Assembly (NCBI RefSeq): GCF_001713355.1
Contig: NZ_CP016448.1
Coordinates: 3,534,001 to 3,598,000 of the forward strand
DNA length: 64,000 nucleotides
Origin: Methyloversatilis sp. RAC08
GTDB lineage: Bacteria > Pseudomonadota > Gammaproteobacteria > Burkholderiales > Rhodocyclaceae
Reading direction: 5' to 3'
Shown here: one piece after another, positions 18,861-27,036 of the stretch
Layout of the letters: the number at the start of each line of letters is the position of its first letter
How positions within the stretch are numbered: position 1 is the stretch's first letter
Notes under the pieces: generated by a model
What the model was told of the DNA's origin: nothing
The model's database searches: none
What the model saw: only the letters and a program-made list of their open reading frames with translations
Translations under genes and position numbers: made by a program

Positions 18861-18976
18861 AAGCTTCGAGATTTTCCTGATCGGCGATGGTGTGGATTTC
18901 CCGATCCGCGCCAAGCTCCGCGCGCTAGTCTGGACTCGGTCTAGAATCGTGATTCCGAAGTGCGGGAGGTGTCGCC

Positions 18977-20134
18977 ATGTTGCGCGAAGCACTTTTCAGG
19001 GGACCGCCGCAGGACGACACCCGTTCGTCGAAATTCCGCGTGCTGTCGGGGCTGCTTGCGCAGGCCGGCATCGAAGTGGACGGACCGGAACCGTGGGACA
19101 TGCGCATCCATTCACCAGACCTGCCGGCGCGCCTGCTTGCGCAGGGCAGTCTTGGTCTGGGCGAAAGCTATATGGATGGCGAATGGGACGCCGACCAGCT
19201 CGACGAATTCTTCGCCCGGCTGCTGCGTGCGCGACTGGGCGAACGCGTTCAGCCGGCGCGCATCGTCATGCATGCGCTCAGCGCGCACATTTTCAACCGC
19301 CAGACACGCCGCCGCGCCTGGCAGGTCGGCGAGCGTCACTACGATCTGGGCAACGATTTCTACGCTGCGATGCTCGATCCGCGCATGACCTACACCTGCG
19401 CCTACTGGAAGAACGCCGACGACCTCGCGTCCGCGCAGGAAGCCAAGCTCGATCTGGTGTGCCGCAAGCTCAAGCTCGAACCCGGCATGCGTCTGCTCGA
19501 CATCGGCTGCGGCTGGGGCAGCCTGATCGGCTATGCGGCCGAGCACTATGGGGTGGAATGCGTCGGCGTGACCGTGTCGCGCGAGCAGGTGGAGTGGGCG
19601 CGCGCACGCTACGCCCGCCTGCCGGTGGAATTCCGGCTGCAGGACTACCGCGAGGTCGACGAGGCCTTCGACCGTGTGGCCAGCATCGGCATGTTCGAAC
19701 ATGTCGGGCGCAAGAACTTCCGCACCTTCATGCAGGTGGCGCGGCGCTGCCTGCATCCGGACGGCCTGCTGCTGCTGCACACGATAGGCAAGAACACGCA
19801 GCGCGGCGCGACCGACCCCTGGATAGACCGCTATATCTTCCCCAACGGCGATCTGCCGGCGGTCGGTCAGATCGGCCGTGCGGTCGACGATCTGTTCGTG
19901 GTCGAAGACCTGCACAATTTCGGCGCGGACTACGACCGCACGCTGATGGCCTGGCATGCCAATTTCGAAGCCGCATGGCCGCAACTGGCCGACCGGCTCG
20001 GCGAGCGCTTTCGCCGCATGTGGCGGTATTACCTGCTGTCGTGTGCCGGCGCCTTCCGCGCACGCGACATCCAGCTCTGGCAGTGGGTGCTGTCGCCAGC
20101 CGGTGTGCCCGGCGGCTATCGGCGCATCAACTGA
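18977..20134 (+). CDS. cfa: cyclopropane-fatty-acyl-phospholipid synthase
   Basis: A 385-residue SAM-dependent enzyme that adds a methylene bridge to unsaturated acyl chains of membrane phospholipids. The N-terminal lipid-binding part includes LGLGESYMDGEWD. The SAM site reads RLLDIGCGWGSLIGYAAE (about residues 172-189), followed by GVTVSREQ and the active-site-like ASIGMFEHVGRKNF. The C-terminal FNHADYD-type region is represented by NFGADYDRTLMAWHANFEAAWP. The length matches E. coli Cfa (382). It ends ten bases before the convergent gene on the minus strand. Confidence 0.95.
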   Translation: MLREALFRGPPQDDTRSSKFRVLSGLLAQAGIEVDGPEPWDMRIHSPDLPARLLAQGSLGLGESYMDGEWDADQLDEFFARLLRARLGERVQPARIVMHALSAHIFNRQTRRRAWQVGERHYDLGNDFYAAMLDPRMTYTCAYWKNADDLASAQEAKLDLVCRKLKLEPGMRLLDIGCGWGSLIGYAAEHYGVECVGVTVSREQVEWARARYARLPVEFRLQDYREVDEAFDRVASIGMFEHVGRKNFRTFMQVARRCLHPDGLLLLHTIGKNTQRGATDPWIDRYIFPNGDLPAVGQIGRAVDDLFVVEDLHNFGADYDRTLMAWHANFEAAWPQLADRLGERFRRMWRYYLLSCAGAFRARDIQLWQWVLSPAGVPGGYRRIN

Positions 20135-20143
20135 CGCTGCGCA

Positions 20144-20554
20144 TCAACCGGCATTGAAATACTGGCGGATCGCCTCGTCGGAGGTGTGGGTGTTCAGCTC
20201 GCTGACGTTGATCGACAGGCTGCCGGTAGCCCACAGGTAGTGTTTGCGGAACCACGCATACAGCTCGTCCGAGGCCTTGTCGATGGCGCCCAGGCGGCCC
20301 GACTCGATCAGGTACTGCAGCGCGCGGTCGGCGCCGGGAGTCTGCTCGGTTACGGCGCGATGCTTTTCGAGCGGCTGGAACAGGCGGCCCACATCGAGTG
20401 CAGTGACCGATTGCGGGCGCTCGGCCAGGCGGCGCTCCAGCCTGTCGATGGCGGCCGTCCACGACGGGCTGAGCTTGAAGCGCTGCCGCAGACTTGCGGT
20501 CCAGTTTTGCAGAAGCGCAACATAGGTTTGTTCGGTGGCCTTTTCGCTCATCAT
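20144..20554 (-). CDS. hypothetical cytoplasmic protein (136 aa)
   Basis: No family recognised. From ATG 20554 the protein is 136 residues, mostly helical and charged, with WTASLRQRFKLSPSWTAAIDRLERRL, an ELYAWFRKHYLW aromatic stretch and a polar C-terminus. The frame opens earlier, but AAGGAT lies about nine bases before the ATG-ATG pair at 20554/20551, so initiation there is likely. No signal peptide or membrane helix. It is convergent with cfa. Confidence 0.6.
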   Translation of the reverse strand: MMSEKATEQTYVALLQNWTASLRQRFKLSPSWTAAIDRLERRLAERPQSVTALDVGRLFQPLEKHRAVTEQTPGADRALQYLIESGRLGAIDKASDELYAWFRKHYLWATGSLSINVSELNTHTSDEAIRQYFNAG

Positions 20555-20859
20555 GTTGGCGTTATCCTTGTACGCAGTCGCGGAAGCATTCAGCCGGTGA
20601 CGCAGACTCGCAGCCGACGTCCTCCAGTCCGCTTTTACGACTGCGCAACGATCCGGCTTGAGCAGCCGGTGAGCAGGTTGGCACGGCGAAACGAACATTT
20701 ACTCGCGTGGGGTGCTCCGCCCGCGCTGCATCACGGTCGAGGCCCGATTTCTCGTGAATGATGTCACCACGAGAACCGCATTCTGGTCTGCAGACACGCA
20801 TCCGGTCCTCCCCGGACGGGGTATCCGGATTTTCAGGCGTCAATCTACGGGTTACGCAC

Positions 20860-21069
20860 ATGGTTTTCGAAGTCTACGGACGATTCGAAGTCGAGGTTTG
20901 CGAGGAGTCGGGGGCGTGGGTCGCCTACCGGTTGGGGCCCGGCATGCGTCATCGCGACTATGACGTGTCCTTCCCGCGCGGGCTGGCCGAAGACCGGCTG
21001 GCCGAGGTGCTGACCAATAGTTTCCAGGACCTCGCTTCGCCGGGGCTGAACGTGCGGCGCGTCCGCTGA
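20860..21069 (+). CDS. small hypothetical protein (69 aa)
   Basis: Sixty-nine residues from ATG 20860: MVFEVYGRFEVEVCEESGAWVAY, then RLAEVLTNSFQDLASPG and a basic end. The alternating beta-strand start and helical end resemble a small alpha/beta domain of unknown function. The frame is open further upstream, but that part lacks protein-like composition. It lies 24 bases before the following membrane protein gene on the same strand, so co-transcription is likely. Confidence 0.55.
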   Translation: MVFEVYGRFEVEVCEESGAWVAYRLGPGMRHRDYDVSFPRGLAEDRLAEVLTNSFQDLASPGLNVRRVR

Positions 21070-21093
21070 AGGCTGTCGCACCGAGCACGCGCC

Positions 21094-22161
21094 ATGTTCG
21101 CCTCCCTCGCGCGCCTCCCTGATACGCTGGGCAGCTTCGGTCTGATCTTCTGGGGCAGTGTGCTGCTGGCGCTGCTGTTCGCCATCGGCGTGCTGATCGT
21201 GATCGAACAGCGCATGTTCCGGGCGCGCGGCAAGGGTGGCGGTGCGCTGTTCGTGCGACTGTGCTCATTGCCCATCCTCGCGCTGACCGTGGCCGTCGTG
21301 CTGCTCGTTGCGCGCACCGTGTCGGGCATGGAAGGTCTGGCGGTGTTCTATGGCGCGCTGTTCACGCTGGCGCCGCTGTTGTGGTTCGGTCTGCACGGGC
21401 TGGCCGGGTGGCTCGCCTCACCGCGACTGGACCGGGGTGAAAGTGCGTGGCTGGCGGTCAGTGGTCTGCTGATGCTGGCGCTGCCGGTCGGCCTCGTCAG
21501 CGCTCTGCAAATGCCGTACTTCCATCTGGTGCGCCTGATCGACGGCGCCCGCGTGGCCGCAACGGGTCAGCGGCCGCTGCCGCATGACGTACGGCCGGTG
21601 CTGCGTTTCCGACTGGCCGCAGTCGGTGGCGGGACCGGCGACCTCCTTGTTCAGTCGCTGCGTGCGCCGGCGAATGTGACGGTCGAGCGGGTCGAAGCGA
21701 TGTCGGGCGGTCACTGGGCCGACACCGCGACCCAGATGCATGCATACATGTGCCGTGATGGCGACGACCTGCATTTCGCATGGCGGCCCGGCAGTGCGGT
21801 GCCGCGGCTCAGGCTGCACTGGCGTGACGGCTCCGGCGCCGCGCTGACCGAATTCCAGCCCGCCGATCCGGTTGCGCTGCCGTCGGCGGCGGACTTCGAG
21901 CCGCGCTGGCGTAGCGGCGGCGGTGTCGATCTGCCGGCGCCATTGCCGCGCGACCTCGTCACCGTCAGCGATCAGGCGGGCGCCAGCGGCTATTTCCGCG
22001 CGCTGCCGGCAAGCCTCGATCGCGCGCATGACTGTCTGCTCGGCGGTGAACTCAAGACATCGACGCCTTCGGGCGACGCAGTGAACGCATTGCGGATTTC
22101 GGTCGACCTCACCGCGACCGACCGCGGCTTGAGCGCGCAGTATGTGAGGCCGGATCCTTGA
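21094..22161 (+). CDS. integral membrane protein of unknown function (355 aa)
   Basis: The N-terminal half carries four hydrophobic segments (about residues 14-38, 53-75, 80-104 and 118-140). The C-terminal two-thirds (about 150-355) is polar, beta-rich and probably exposed on one side of the membrane, with GGTGDLLVQSLRAPANVTVERVEA and several Trp/Asp-rich turns. It starts at ATG 21094, 24 bases after a small gene. I do not recognise a family, and nothing in the neighbourhood defines its job. Confidence 0.7.
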   Translation: MFASLARLPDTLGSFGLIFWGSVLLALLFAIGVLIVIEQRMFRARGKGGGALFVRLCSLPILALTVAVVLLVARTVSGMEGLAVFYGALFTLAPLLWFGLHGLAGWLASPRLDRGESAWLAVSGLLMLALPVGLVSALQMPYFHLVRLIDGARVAATGQRPLPHDVRPVLRFRLAAVGGGTGDLLVQSLRAPANVTVERVEAMSGGHWADTATQMHAYMCRDGDDLHFAWRPGSAVPRLRLHWRDGSGAALTEFQPADPVALPSAADFEPRWRSGGGVDLPAPLPRDLVTVSDQAGASGYFRALPASLDRAHDCLLGGELKTSTPSGDAVNALRISVDLTATDRGLSAQYVRPDP

Positions 22162-22257
22162 TGACCGCGCTGCGGATGCGCTGTGAGCGCTGCAACATGA
22201 TCTGCCCGCGGCGGTGATGTACCCTCCATTTCATTCATCCTCTGTGCACCGATCACG

Positions 22258-22782
22258 ATGAAAACCCTTTACGAAGCGGCCAGCCTCGTGGAAGCCCATC
22301 TGCTGAAGGATCTGCTGGCACAGGAAGGCGTGCCCGTGGTGATTCACGGTGAGTTCCTGCAGGGCGGCATGGGCGAATTGCCGGCTGCGGGCCTGGTCCG
22401 GCTGATGGTGGATGATCACCACTATGGCGCGGGGCGCGCGGTCATTGAACGCTGGGAAGCCAGCCCGGTCAGCGACATCCCGGACGTGCCACGTCCTTCG
22501 GCCCGGGACGAGGCGTCGCCCTCTGGCGAGCAGTCCGTGCATCGGCAGCCACACCCGCCTCCGCAGCGGCGGCGCGACGGCCGCAACCCCTTCGGCATGT
22601 GGATCGCCGTGGCCGTGGTCGCTACCGCCTGCTGGCTGTATGCGCGCGCGATCGAAGCGGTTGAGTTGGCTGACGTGGTCGACGTCGACAGCCGCACCGC
22701 CGAGCTTTCGACAAGCGCCGGCATGCGCCATCCGGTGCAGCCGCCTTCACCCGGAAACAGCGCCGCGCTGCGCGTGCGCTGA
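22258..22782 (+). CDS. DUF2007-type (putative signal-transducing) domain protein with membrane anchor
   Basis: A 174-residue protein. Residues 1-70 (MKTLYEAASLVEAHLLKDLLAQEGVPVVI followed by GAGRAVIERWEA) match the small DUF2007 fold also found in some signalling proteins. A proline/arginine-rich linker follows. One hydrophobic helix (about 116-132) then leads into a C-terminal tail. Its stop codon directly abuts the GTG start of pbpC, so the two are translationally linked and likely share a transcript. The function of the family is not established. Confidence 0.7.
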   Translation: MKTLYEAASLVEAHLLKDLLAQEGVPVVIHGEFLQGGMGELPAAGLVRLMVDDHHYGAGRAVIERWEASPVSDIPDVPRPSARDEASPSGEQSVHRQPHPPPQRRRDGRNPFGMWIAVAVVATACWLYARAIEAVELADVVDVDSRTAELSTSAGMRHPVQPPSPGNSAALRVR

Positions 22783-25155
22783 GTGTCCGTGCCGGCTGTC
22801 ACCGATCCGGCGCCGCCGCGCACCGGGCGCCTGCTCAGCCGCGTCCTCCTCATTGCAGTGCTGTTTCTCGGCGCGCTGTGGCTGCTCGATCGCGTTCTTC
22901 CGCCGCCGCTGCCCGGTCCGGACGACGGCTTCATCGTGCTGGCGCGCGACGGCAGCCCGCTGCGTGCCTGGCCGGGTGCGGATGGTGCGTGGCGCTATCC
23001 GGTCACGCTGGCCGACGTGTCGCCGCGCTATGTCGAGGCACTGCTGGGTTACGAAGACCGCTGGTTCCGCTGGCACCCGGGCGTCAATCCGGCTGCGCTG
23101 GCGCGCGCCGCCTGGCAGTGGGCAGGCAGCGGGCGCATCGTGTCCGGCGGCTCCACGCTCACCATGCAGGTCGCGCGCATTCTCGAACCCGTGCCGCGCA
23201 CGCCGCGCGGAAAGCTGCGCCAGATGGCGCGCGCGCTGCAGCTCGAGTGGCGGCTGTCGAAGGACGACATCCTCACGCTGTATCTGAACCACGCGCCGAT
23301 GGGTGGCATCGTCGAAGGTGTCGAGATGGCCAGTCGTGCCTACCTGGGCAAGCCGTCGCGCGCTCTCAGCCATGCCGAAGCGGCGCTGCTCGCCACCCTC
23401 CCGCGTGCGCCCAGCCGCCTGCGCCCGGACCGGGCGCCCCAGGCTGCGCAGGCCGCGCGCGACCGGGTGCTCACGCGGCTGGCCACCTTCGGCATCTGGT
23501 CACCCGAGGTGGTGGCCGACGCGCGCATCGAACCGGTCATCGCACAGCGTCTGCAGGGCGGCTGGCTGGCCCCGCTGGCGGCTGAACGTCTGCGCGGGCA
23601 GGTGCGCCGGTCGGACCGGCGCGGCCTGACCCGCGTCGCCAGCACGCTGGACCGCGAACTGCAGAGCACCGTCGAGCGGCTGCTGGCTGACCGCGCCTCG
23701 GTGCTGCCGCCGAAGGTGTCGATCGCCGCGCTGGTGATGGATGTCGACACGCTGGAGGTGCGCGCCTATGCCGGCTCAGCCGATTTCACCGACGCCGGAC
23801 GCAGCGCCCATGTCGACATGGTGCGCGGCGTCCGCTCGCCCGGCTCCACACTGAAGCCCTTTCTTTATGCGATGGCGCTGGATGACGGCCTCATCCATTC
23901 CGAAAGTCTGCTGATCGATGCGCCGCAGGCCTTCGGCGGCTATCAGCCGGGCAATTTCCAGGCCGATTTTTCGGGGCCGGTCAGTGCCGCTGAAGCGCTG
24001 CAGCGCTCGCTCAACGTGCCGGCCGTCGACCTGCTGGACCAGATCACGCCGCCGCGCTTCGCCGCCCGGCTCGCCACGGGCGGCCTCAAGCTGCGCATCG
24101 CGACTGGAGAGCAGCCCAATCTGAGCCTCATCCTGGGCGGCGCCGGGGTCACGCTGGAAGAACTGGTCGGTGCCTATCGGGCACTGGCTGCCGGCGGCCT
24201 GGCCGGCACACCGCGCCTCACACCGGATGCACCGCGCGTCGAATCGCGTCTGATGAGCGAGGGTGCAGCGTGGATCGTGCGCGACATCCTGGAAGGCGGC
24301 GGCCACCCGGATCGCCCCTTCATCGAAGCGGGCGGCAGCGCGCCGCTGGCCTGGAAGACCGGCACCAGCTTCGGTTTTCGCGATGCCTGGGCGGTCGGCG
24401 TGGCGGGCCGCAACGCGCTCGGCGTGTGGATAGGGCGGCCCGACGGCACGCCCAATCCGGGGTTCTTCGGCGCCAACGCGGCAGCGCCGCTGCTGAAGGA
24501 TATCGCTGCGGCGCTGCCGCGGGCAGCGCCTGCGCCGCGTGACCGGCCGGCGTCGGTGCAGCCGGTCGACATCTGCTGGCCACTCGGCACGGCAACAGCC
24601 GATACCCCGGCACCGCTGTGCCATCGACGTCGCAGCGCGTGGGCGCTCGCCGGCGCCGTGCCGCCGACGCGCCCGGACCGCATCGATGGCAGCAGTCTGC
24701 GGCAGGCCTTGTGGATCGATCCGGCCAGCGGTCTGCGCACCGTGTCCGGCTGCGGCAATGGACAGATGCAGGAATTCGCCCGCTGGCCGGTGCTGCTGCA
24801 ACCGTGGCTTGCCGGCTGGCTGCCCGCCCACCAGCGCCCGCCCGACTGGAAGCCCGGCTGCGCGCCGATGGACACCGCGCCGGCCGCCACGCTGCGCATC
24901 GTCGGCCTCACCGACGGCCTGCGCCTGCGCCCCGCGCCACATCAGCGCCATGTGTCGCTCAAGCTCGCGGCGCGCGGCGCGCAGGGCACGGTGCATTGGT
25001 TGCTCGATGGCCGACGGGTGACGCCGGATGCCGGGGGCAAGCTGCTGCTCGATGACCCTGGCGAGCATCGCCTGACCGTGATGGACGGCGAGGGGCGCCA
25101 TCACAGCTTGAGATTCGTGCTCGATCCGGCGGCTGATGGTCGAGTCCTGCGCTGA
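22783..25155 (+). CDS. pbpC: penicillin-binding protein 1C (bifunctional glycosyltransferase/transpeptidase-like)
   Basis: A 790-residue class A penicillin-binding protein. A membrane anchor lies at about 19-38. The glycosyltransferase domain has GYEDRWFRWHPGVNP (catalytic Glu 91) and the GGSTLTMQVAR motif. The transpeptidase domain has SPGSTLK (nucleophile Ser) and KTGTSFGFRDAW. The C-terminal extension (about 695-785) is the BiPBP domain typical of PBP1C. It starts with GTG immediately after the upstream stop. PbpC is often next to a periplasmic alpha-2-macroglobulin gene; none is present here. Acts in periplasmic peptidoglycan synthesis. Confidence 0.93.
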   Translation: MSVPAVTDPAPPRTGRLLSRVLLIAVLFLGALWLLDRVLPPPLPGPDDGFIVLARDGSPLRAWPGADGAWRYPVTLADVSPRYVEALLGYEDRWFRWHPGVNPAALARAAWQWAGSGRIVSGGSTLTMQVARILEPVPRTPRGKLRQMARALQLEWRLSKDDILTLYLNHAPMGGIVEGVEMASRAYLGKPSRALSHAEAALLATLPRAPSRLRPDRAPQAAQAARDRVLTRLATFGIWSPEVVADARIEPVIAQRLQGGWLAPLAAERLRGQVRRSDRRGLTRVASTLDRELQSTVERLLADRASVLPPKVSIAALVMDVDTLEVRAYAGSADFTDAGRSAHVDMVRGVRSPGSTLKPFLYAMALDDGLIHSESLLIDAPQAFGGYQPGNFQADFSGPVSAAEALQRSLNVPAVDLLDQITPPRFAARLATGGLKLRIATGEQPNLSLILGGAGVTLEELVGAYRALAAGGLAGTPRLTPDAPRVESRLMSEGAAWIVRDILEGGGHPDRPFIEAGGSAPLAWKTGTSFGFRDAWAVGVAGRNALGVWIGRPDGTPNPGFFGANAAAPLLKDIAAALPRAAPAPRDRPASVQPVDICWPLGTATADTPAPLCHRRRSAWALAGAVPPTRPDRIDGSSLRQALWIDPASGLRTVSGCGNGQMQEFARWPVLLQPWLAGWLPAHQRPPDWKPGCAPMDTAPAATLRIVGLTDGLRLRPAPHQRHVSLKLAARGAQGTVHWLLDGRRVTPDAGGKLLLDDPGEHRLTVMDGEGRHHSLRFVLDPAADGRVLR

Positions 25156-25557
25156 CCCCCGGTGGCGCAAGCGGCTTCGGCCGGGCCCCTTGCTGGATGA
25201 GCCGCCGCTCCCACAGGGACAGCTCCCACCGTCGGCTCAGCTGGCGAACGTTGTCTGCGCCAGGCAGGTCGATTGCCGTTGCGCGGCGCGATCGGCGGAA
25301 TCAAATCCCGACCTGTTCCGTTCGCGGGAATCCACGAACGGAAAATGCAGCCACGCCGTAGCGATGTGGTTCGTTTCTGCGATCCCGCGTGGACTGCCTT
25401 GACACGTACGGCAGCGATGGTGACGATGCGTCGCGCGTACCGATCGCGCAGGGCCCAGATGCATCTTTATAGGCGGGCCGCGGATTATCCGGAAAACTCA
25501 ATTGCCCTGAATTTCGCTCCAGTTTTTTTTGCTCTTATTTGAATCACCAACCCGGGA
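25156..25557. other. 400-base intergenic region with REP-like fragment and inverted repeat
   Basis: No convincing gene. Around 25201-25232 there are two copies of the CTCCCAC core shared with the larger REP-like elements near 31200 and 48650. At 25316-25343 there is a perfect 9-bp inverted repeat, TTCCGTTCG then CGAACGGAA, with a 10-base spacer. A TTGACA hexamer at 25399-25404 could be a -35 box, but no strong -10 follows at the usual spacing. The last 100 bases are A/T-richer and probably hold the cupin promoter. Confidence 0.45.
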
Positions 25558-25839
25558 ATGACCATGTCTCAAATCATCGTTGAACACAATCCGTCGGAAG
25601 ACAAGCTCAAGCAACTGGGCGTGTCGAGCTGGGAAATCTGGGAAAAGGAAGTGTCGAAATTTCCGCTAGATTTCGGCATGACGGAAAGCGCCTATCTGCT
25701 GGAAGGCGAAATCCATGTCACGCCGCAGGGTGGCGAAAAAGTCGTGATCAAGGCCGGCGATTTCGTGGTGTTCCCGAAAGGCATGAAGTCGATGTGGGAA
25801 GTGGTGAAGCCCTTGCGCAAGCACTACAAGCACAGCTGA
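25558..25839 (+). CDS. small cupin-domain protein
   Basis: A 93-residue single-cupin protein (91 if the second ATG at 25564 is used). It has the family's two motifs in reduced form: GMTESAYLLEGEIHVTPQGG and IKAGDFVVFPKGMKSMWEV, similar to the DUF861/EutQ-like cupins. The usual paired His ligands of motif 1 are missing, so classic metal binding is doubtful. It is monocistronic, ending just before a strong bidirectional terminator. The role is unknown. Confidence 0.8.
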   Translation: MTMSQIIVEHNPSEDKLKQLGVSSWEIWEKEVSKFPLDFGMTESAYLLEGEIHVTPQGGEKVVIKAGDFVVFPKGMKSMWEVVKPLRKHYKHS

Positions 25840-25865
25840 ACCACCGTGGTGACCCGATGATGGGT

Positions 25866-25897
25866 AAAAAAAAGCCCCGGAAATCCGGGGCTTTTTT
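25866..25897. terminator. bidirectional Rho-independent terminator
   Basis: An eight-base A-run, a perfect stem GCCCCGGA / TCCGGGGC (25874-25881 and 25884-25891) with a two-base loop, then six Ts. Because both A-run and T-run flank the stem, it can stop the rightward cupin transcript and the leftward XoxJ-like transcript, whose genes converge here. Confidence 0.9.
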
Positions 25898-25942
25898 CTG
25901 TCCGCCGGGCCGTCGACAAACTGAGCCGGCCCGACCGGGGCG

Positions 25943-26779
25943 TCAGGGGGCGCGATACTCGACACCGTGGCGCTTGAAGATGTCCTTCAGCTCGCCCTTT
26001 TCGGCAATGCTGTTCATCGCGGCCTGCAGCGACTGGGCCAATTTTTCATTACCTGACTTCACCGCGAGGCCGATGACCCACTGGCGGCGATTGACCAGCG
26101 GAAGCGGCACGTCGGCGATGGCGTAGCCGCTGGTGCCTGCGAGACCGGCCTCCAGTTCGCTCTGCATGGCCATGACGGCACTGACCTCGCCATTCTTCAT
26201 CGCGCTCAGTGCTTCGCTGGCCGATTTGTAATTGCCGACGTTGTTGCGGTAGACGCCCCCATCTGCGGACAGGAGCACCGTGGCAGGGTAGGTTTCCACT
26301 TCGACGCCGATGCGCTGGGTGCGGAAGGCATCGAGCGATTCGAGCTTGTCGAGCTTGTCGACGTTGCGGGCGATGGCAAACTTTTCGCGGTAGTAGGGTG
26401 CGAAGAACATGGCCTTGTCGTTACGAGCCGTGTAGGTCGCGTCGATGGGCACGTGCAGCATGACATCGGCCGGGCCATAGCCGAGCACGGTGCCGCGCCA
26501 CACCATGTTGCGCAGGTCATCGTCCATGTTTTCGTCGGCCGAGAACCACAGGATTTCCAGCTTCACGCCGAGCCGTTCAGCCAGCAGTCTGGCGACGTCG
26601 ACGTCGATGCCGCCTTTGTCCACGTCGGAGAACGGGGTGAACTCCTTGTACAGCGCAACCTTGATCTGACCGCTCTTGATCACTTCGTCGAGGTCGCGGC
26701 CTTGCGCCCATGCGCTGCCGGCGAAGCCGCCCAGCCACATGACGGCACACAGCATGAGCGTGGTTAATCTGTTCTTCAT
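25943..26779 (-). CDS. XoxJ/MxaJ-type periplasmic solute-binding protein
   Basis: A 278-residue secreted protein. The signal peptide spans residues 1-23, ending AWAQ. A family-3 solute-binding fold follows, with KVALYKEFTPFSDVDKGGIDVDVARLLAERLG and MVWRGTVLGYGPADVMLHVPIDATY. The latter segment is typical of the MxaJ/XoxJ proteins that accompany PQQ alcohol dehydrogenases and are thought to help assemble or activate them, rather than feed an ABC permease. No permease or ATPase gene is nearby, which supports this. It lies downstream of the dehydrogenase on the same strand, separated by a terminator hairpin. ATG 26779 was chosen as it precedes the signal peptide. Confidence 0.8.
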   Translation of the reverse strand: MKNRLTTLMLCAVMWLGGFAGSAWAQGRDLDEVIKSGQIKVALYKEFTPFSDVDKGGIDVDVARLLAERLGVKLEILWFSADENMDDDLRNMVWRGTVLGYGPADVMLHVPIDATYTARNDKAMFFAPYYREKFAIARNVDKLDKLESLDAFRTQRIGVEVETYPATVLLSADGGVYRNNVGNYKSASEALSAMKNGEVSAVMAMQSELEAGLAGTSGYAIADVPLPLVNRRQWVIGLAVKSGNEKLAQSLQAAMNSIAEKGELKDIFKRHGVEYRAP

Positions 26780-26958
26780 TCCTGGTCTCCAGAGATATTG
26801 TGTGTGCGGGGAGGATTTACCGCGAGGCCGCATTTTTGCACAGCAGCCCGAAATCGGTTGCAACAACCGCCATGGCAACCCGAGGTGTCAGCGCACGGTA
26901 CCGGGGGCGCTGCCGGGCAATCCTGTCCGCACGCGCGTCGACGAACCGGACAGCAAAG

Positions 26959-26986
26959 AAAAAACCGGCGCCAGAAGGCGCCGGTT
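26959..26986 (-). terminator. Rho-independent terminator of the PQQ dehydrogenase gene
   Basis: On the minus strand a perfect 10-bp stem, AACCGGCGCC / GGCGCCGGTT (26963-26986, four-base loop), is followed by a T-rich run. It sits about 50 bases after the dehydrogenase stop. A second small inverted repeat with CGCCCC/GGGGCG arms lies between them (about 26992-27010). The hairpin may only attenuate, since the XoxJ-like gene lies downstream in the same direction. Confidence 0.8.
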
Positions 26987-27036
26987 ACGGTCGCCCCAAT
27001 AACGGGGCGCAAGGAGGAGTCTTCAGATCTTCTTGA

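Noticed and set aside
17106-18992. Leftward open frame of 628 codons opposite the DinG-type helicase
   Set aside because: Composition is Arg/His/Gln-rich and unstructured, and the sense strand encodes a complete helicase.
25399-25404. TTGACA as a -35 promoter box for the cupin gene
   Set aside because: No acceptable -10 hexamer at 16-18 bases; a single hexamer is expected by chance.
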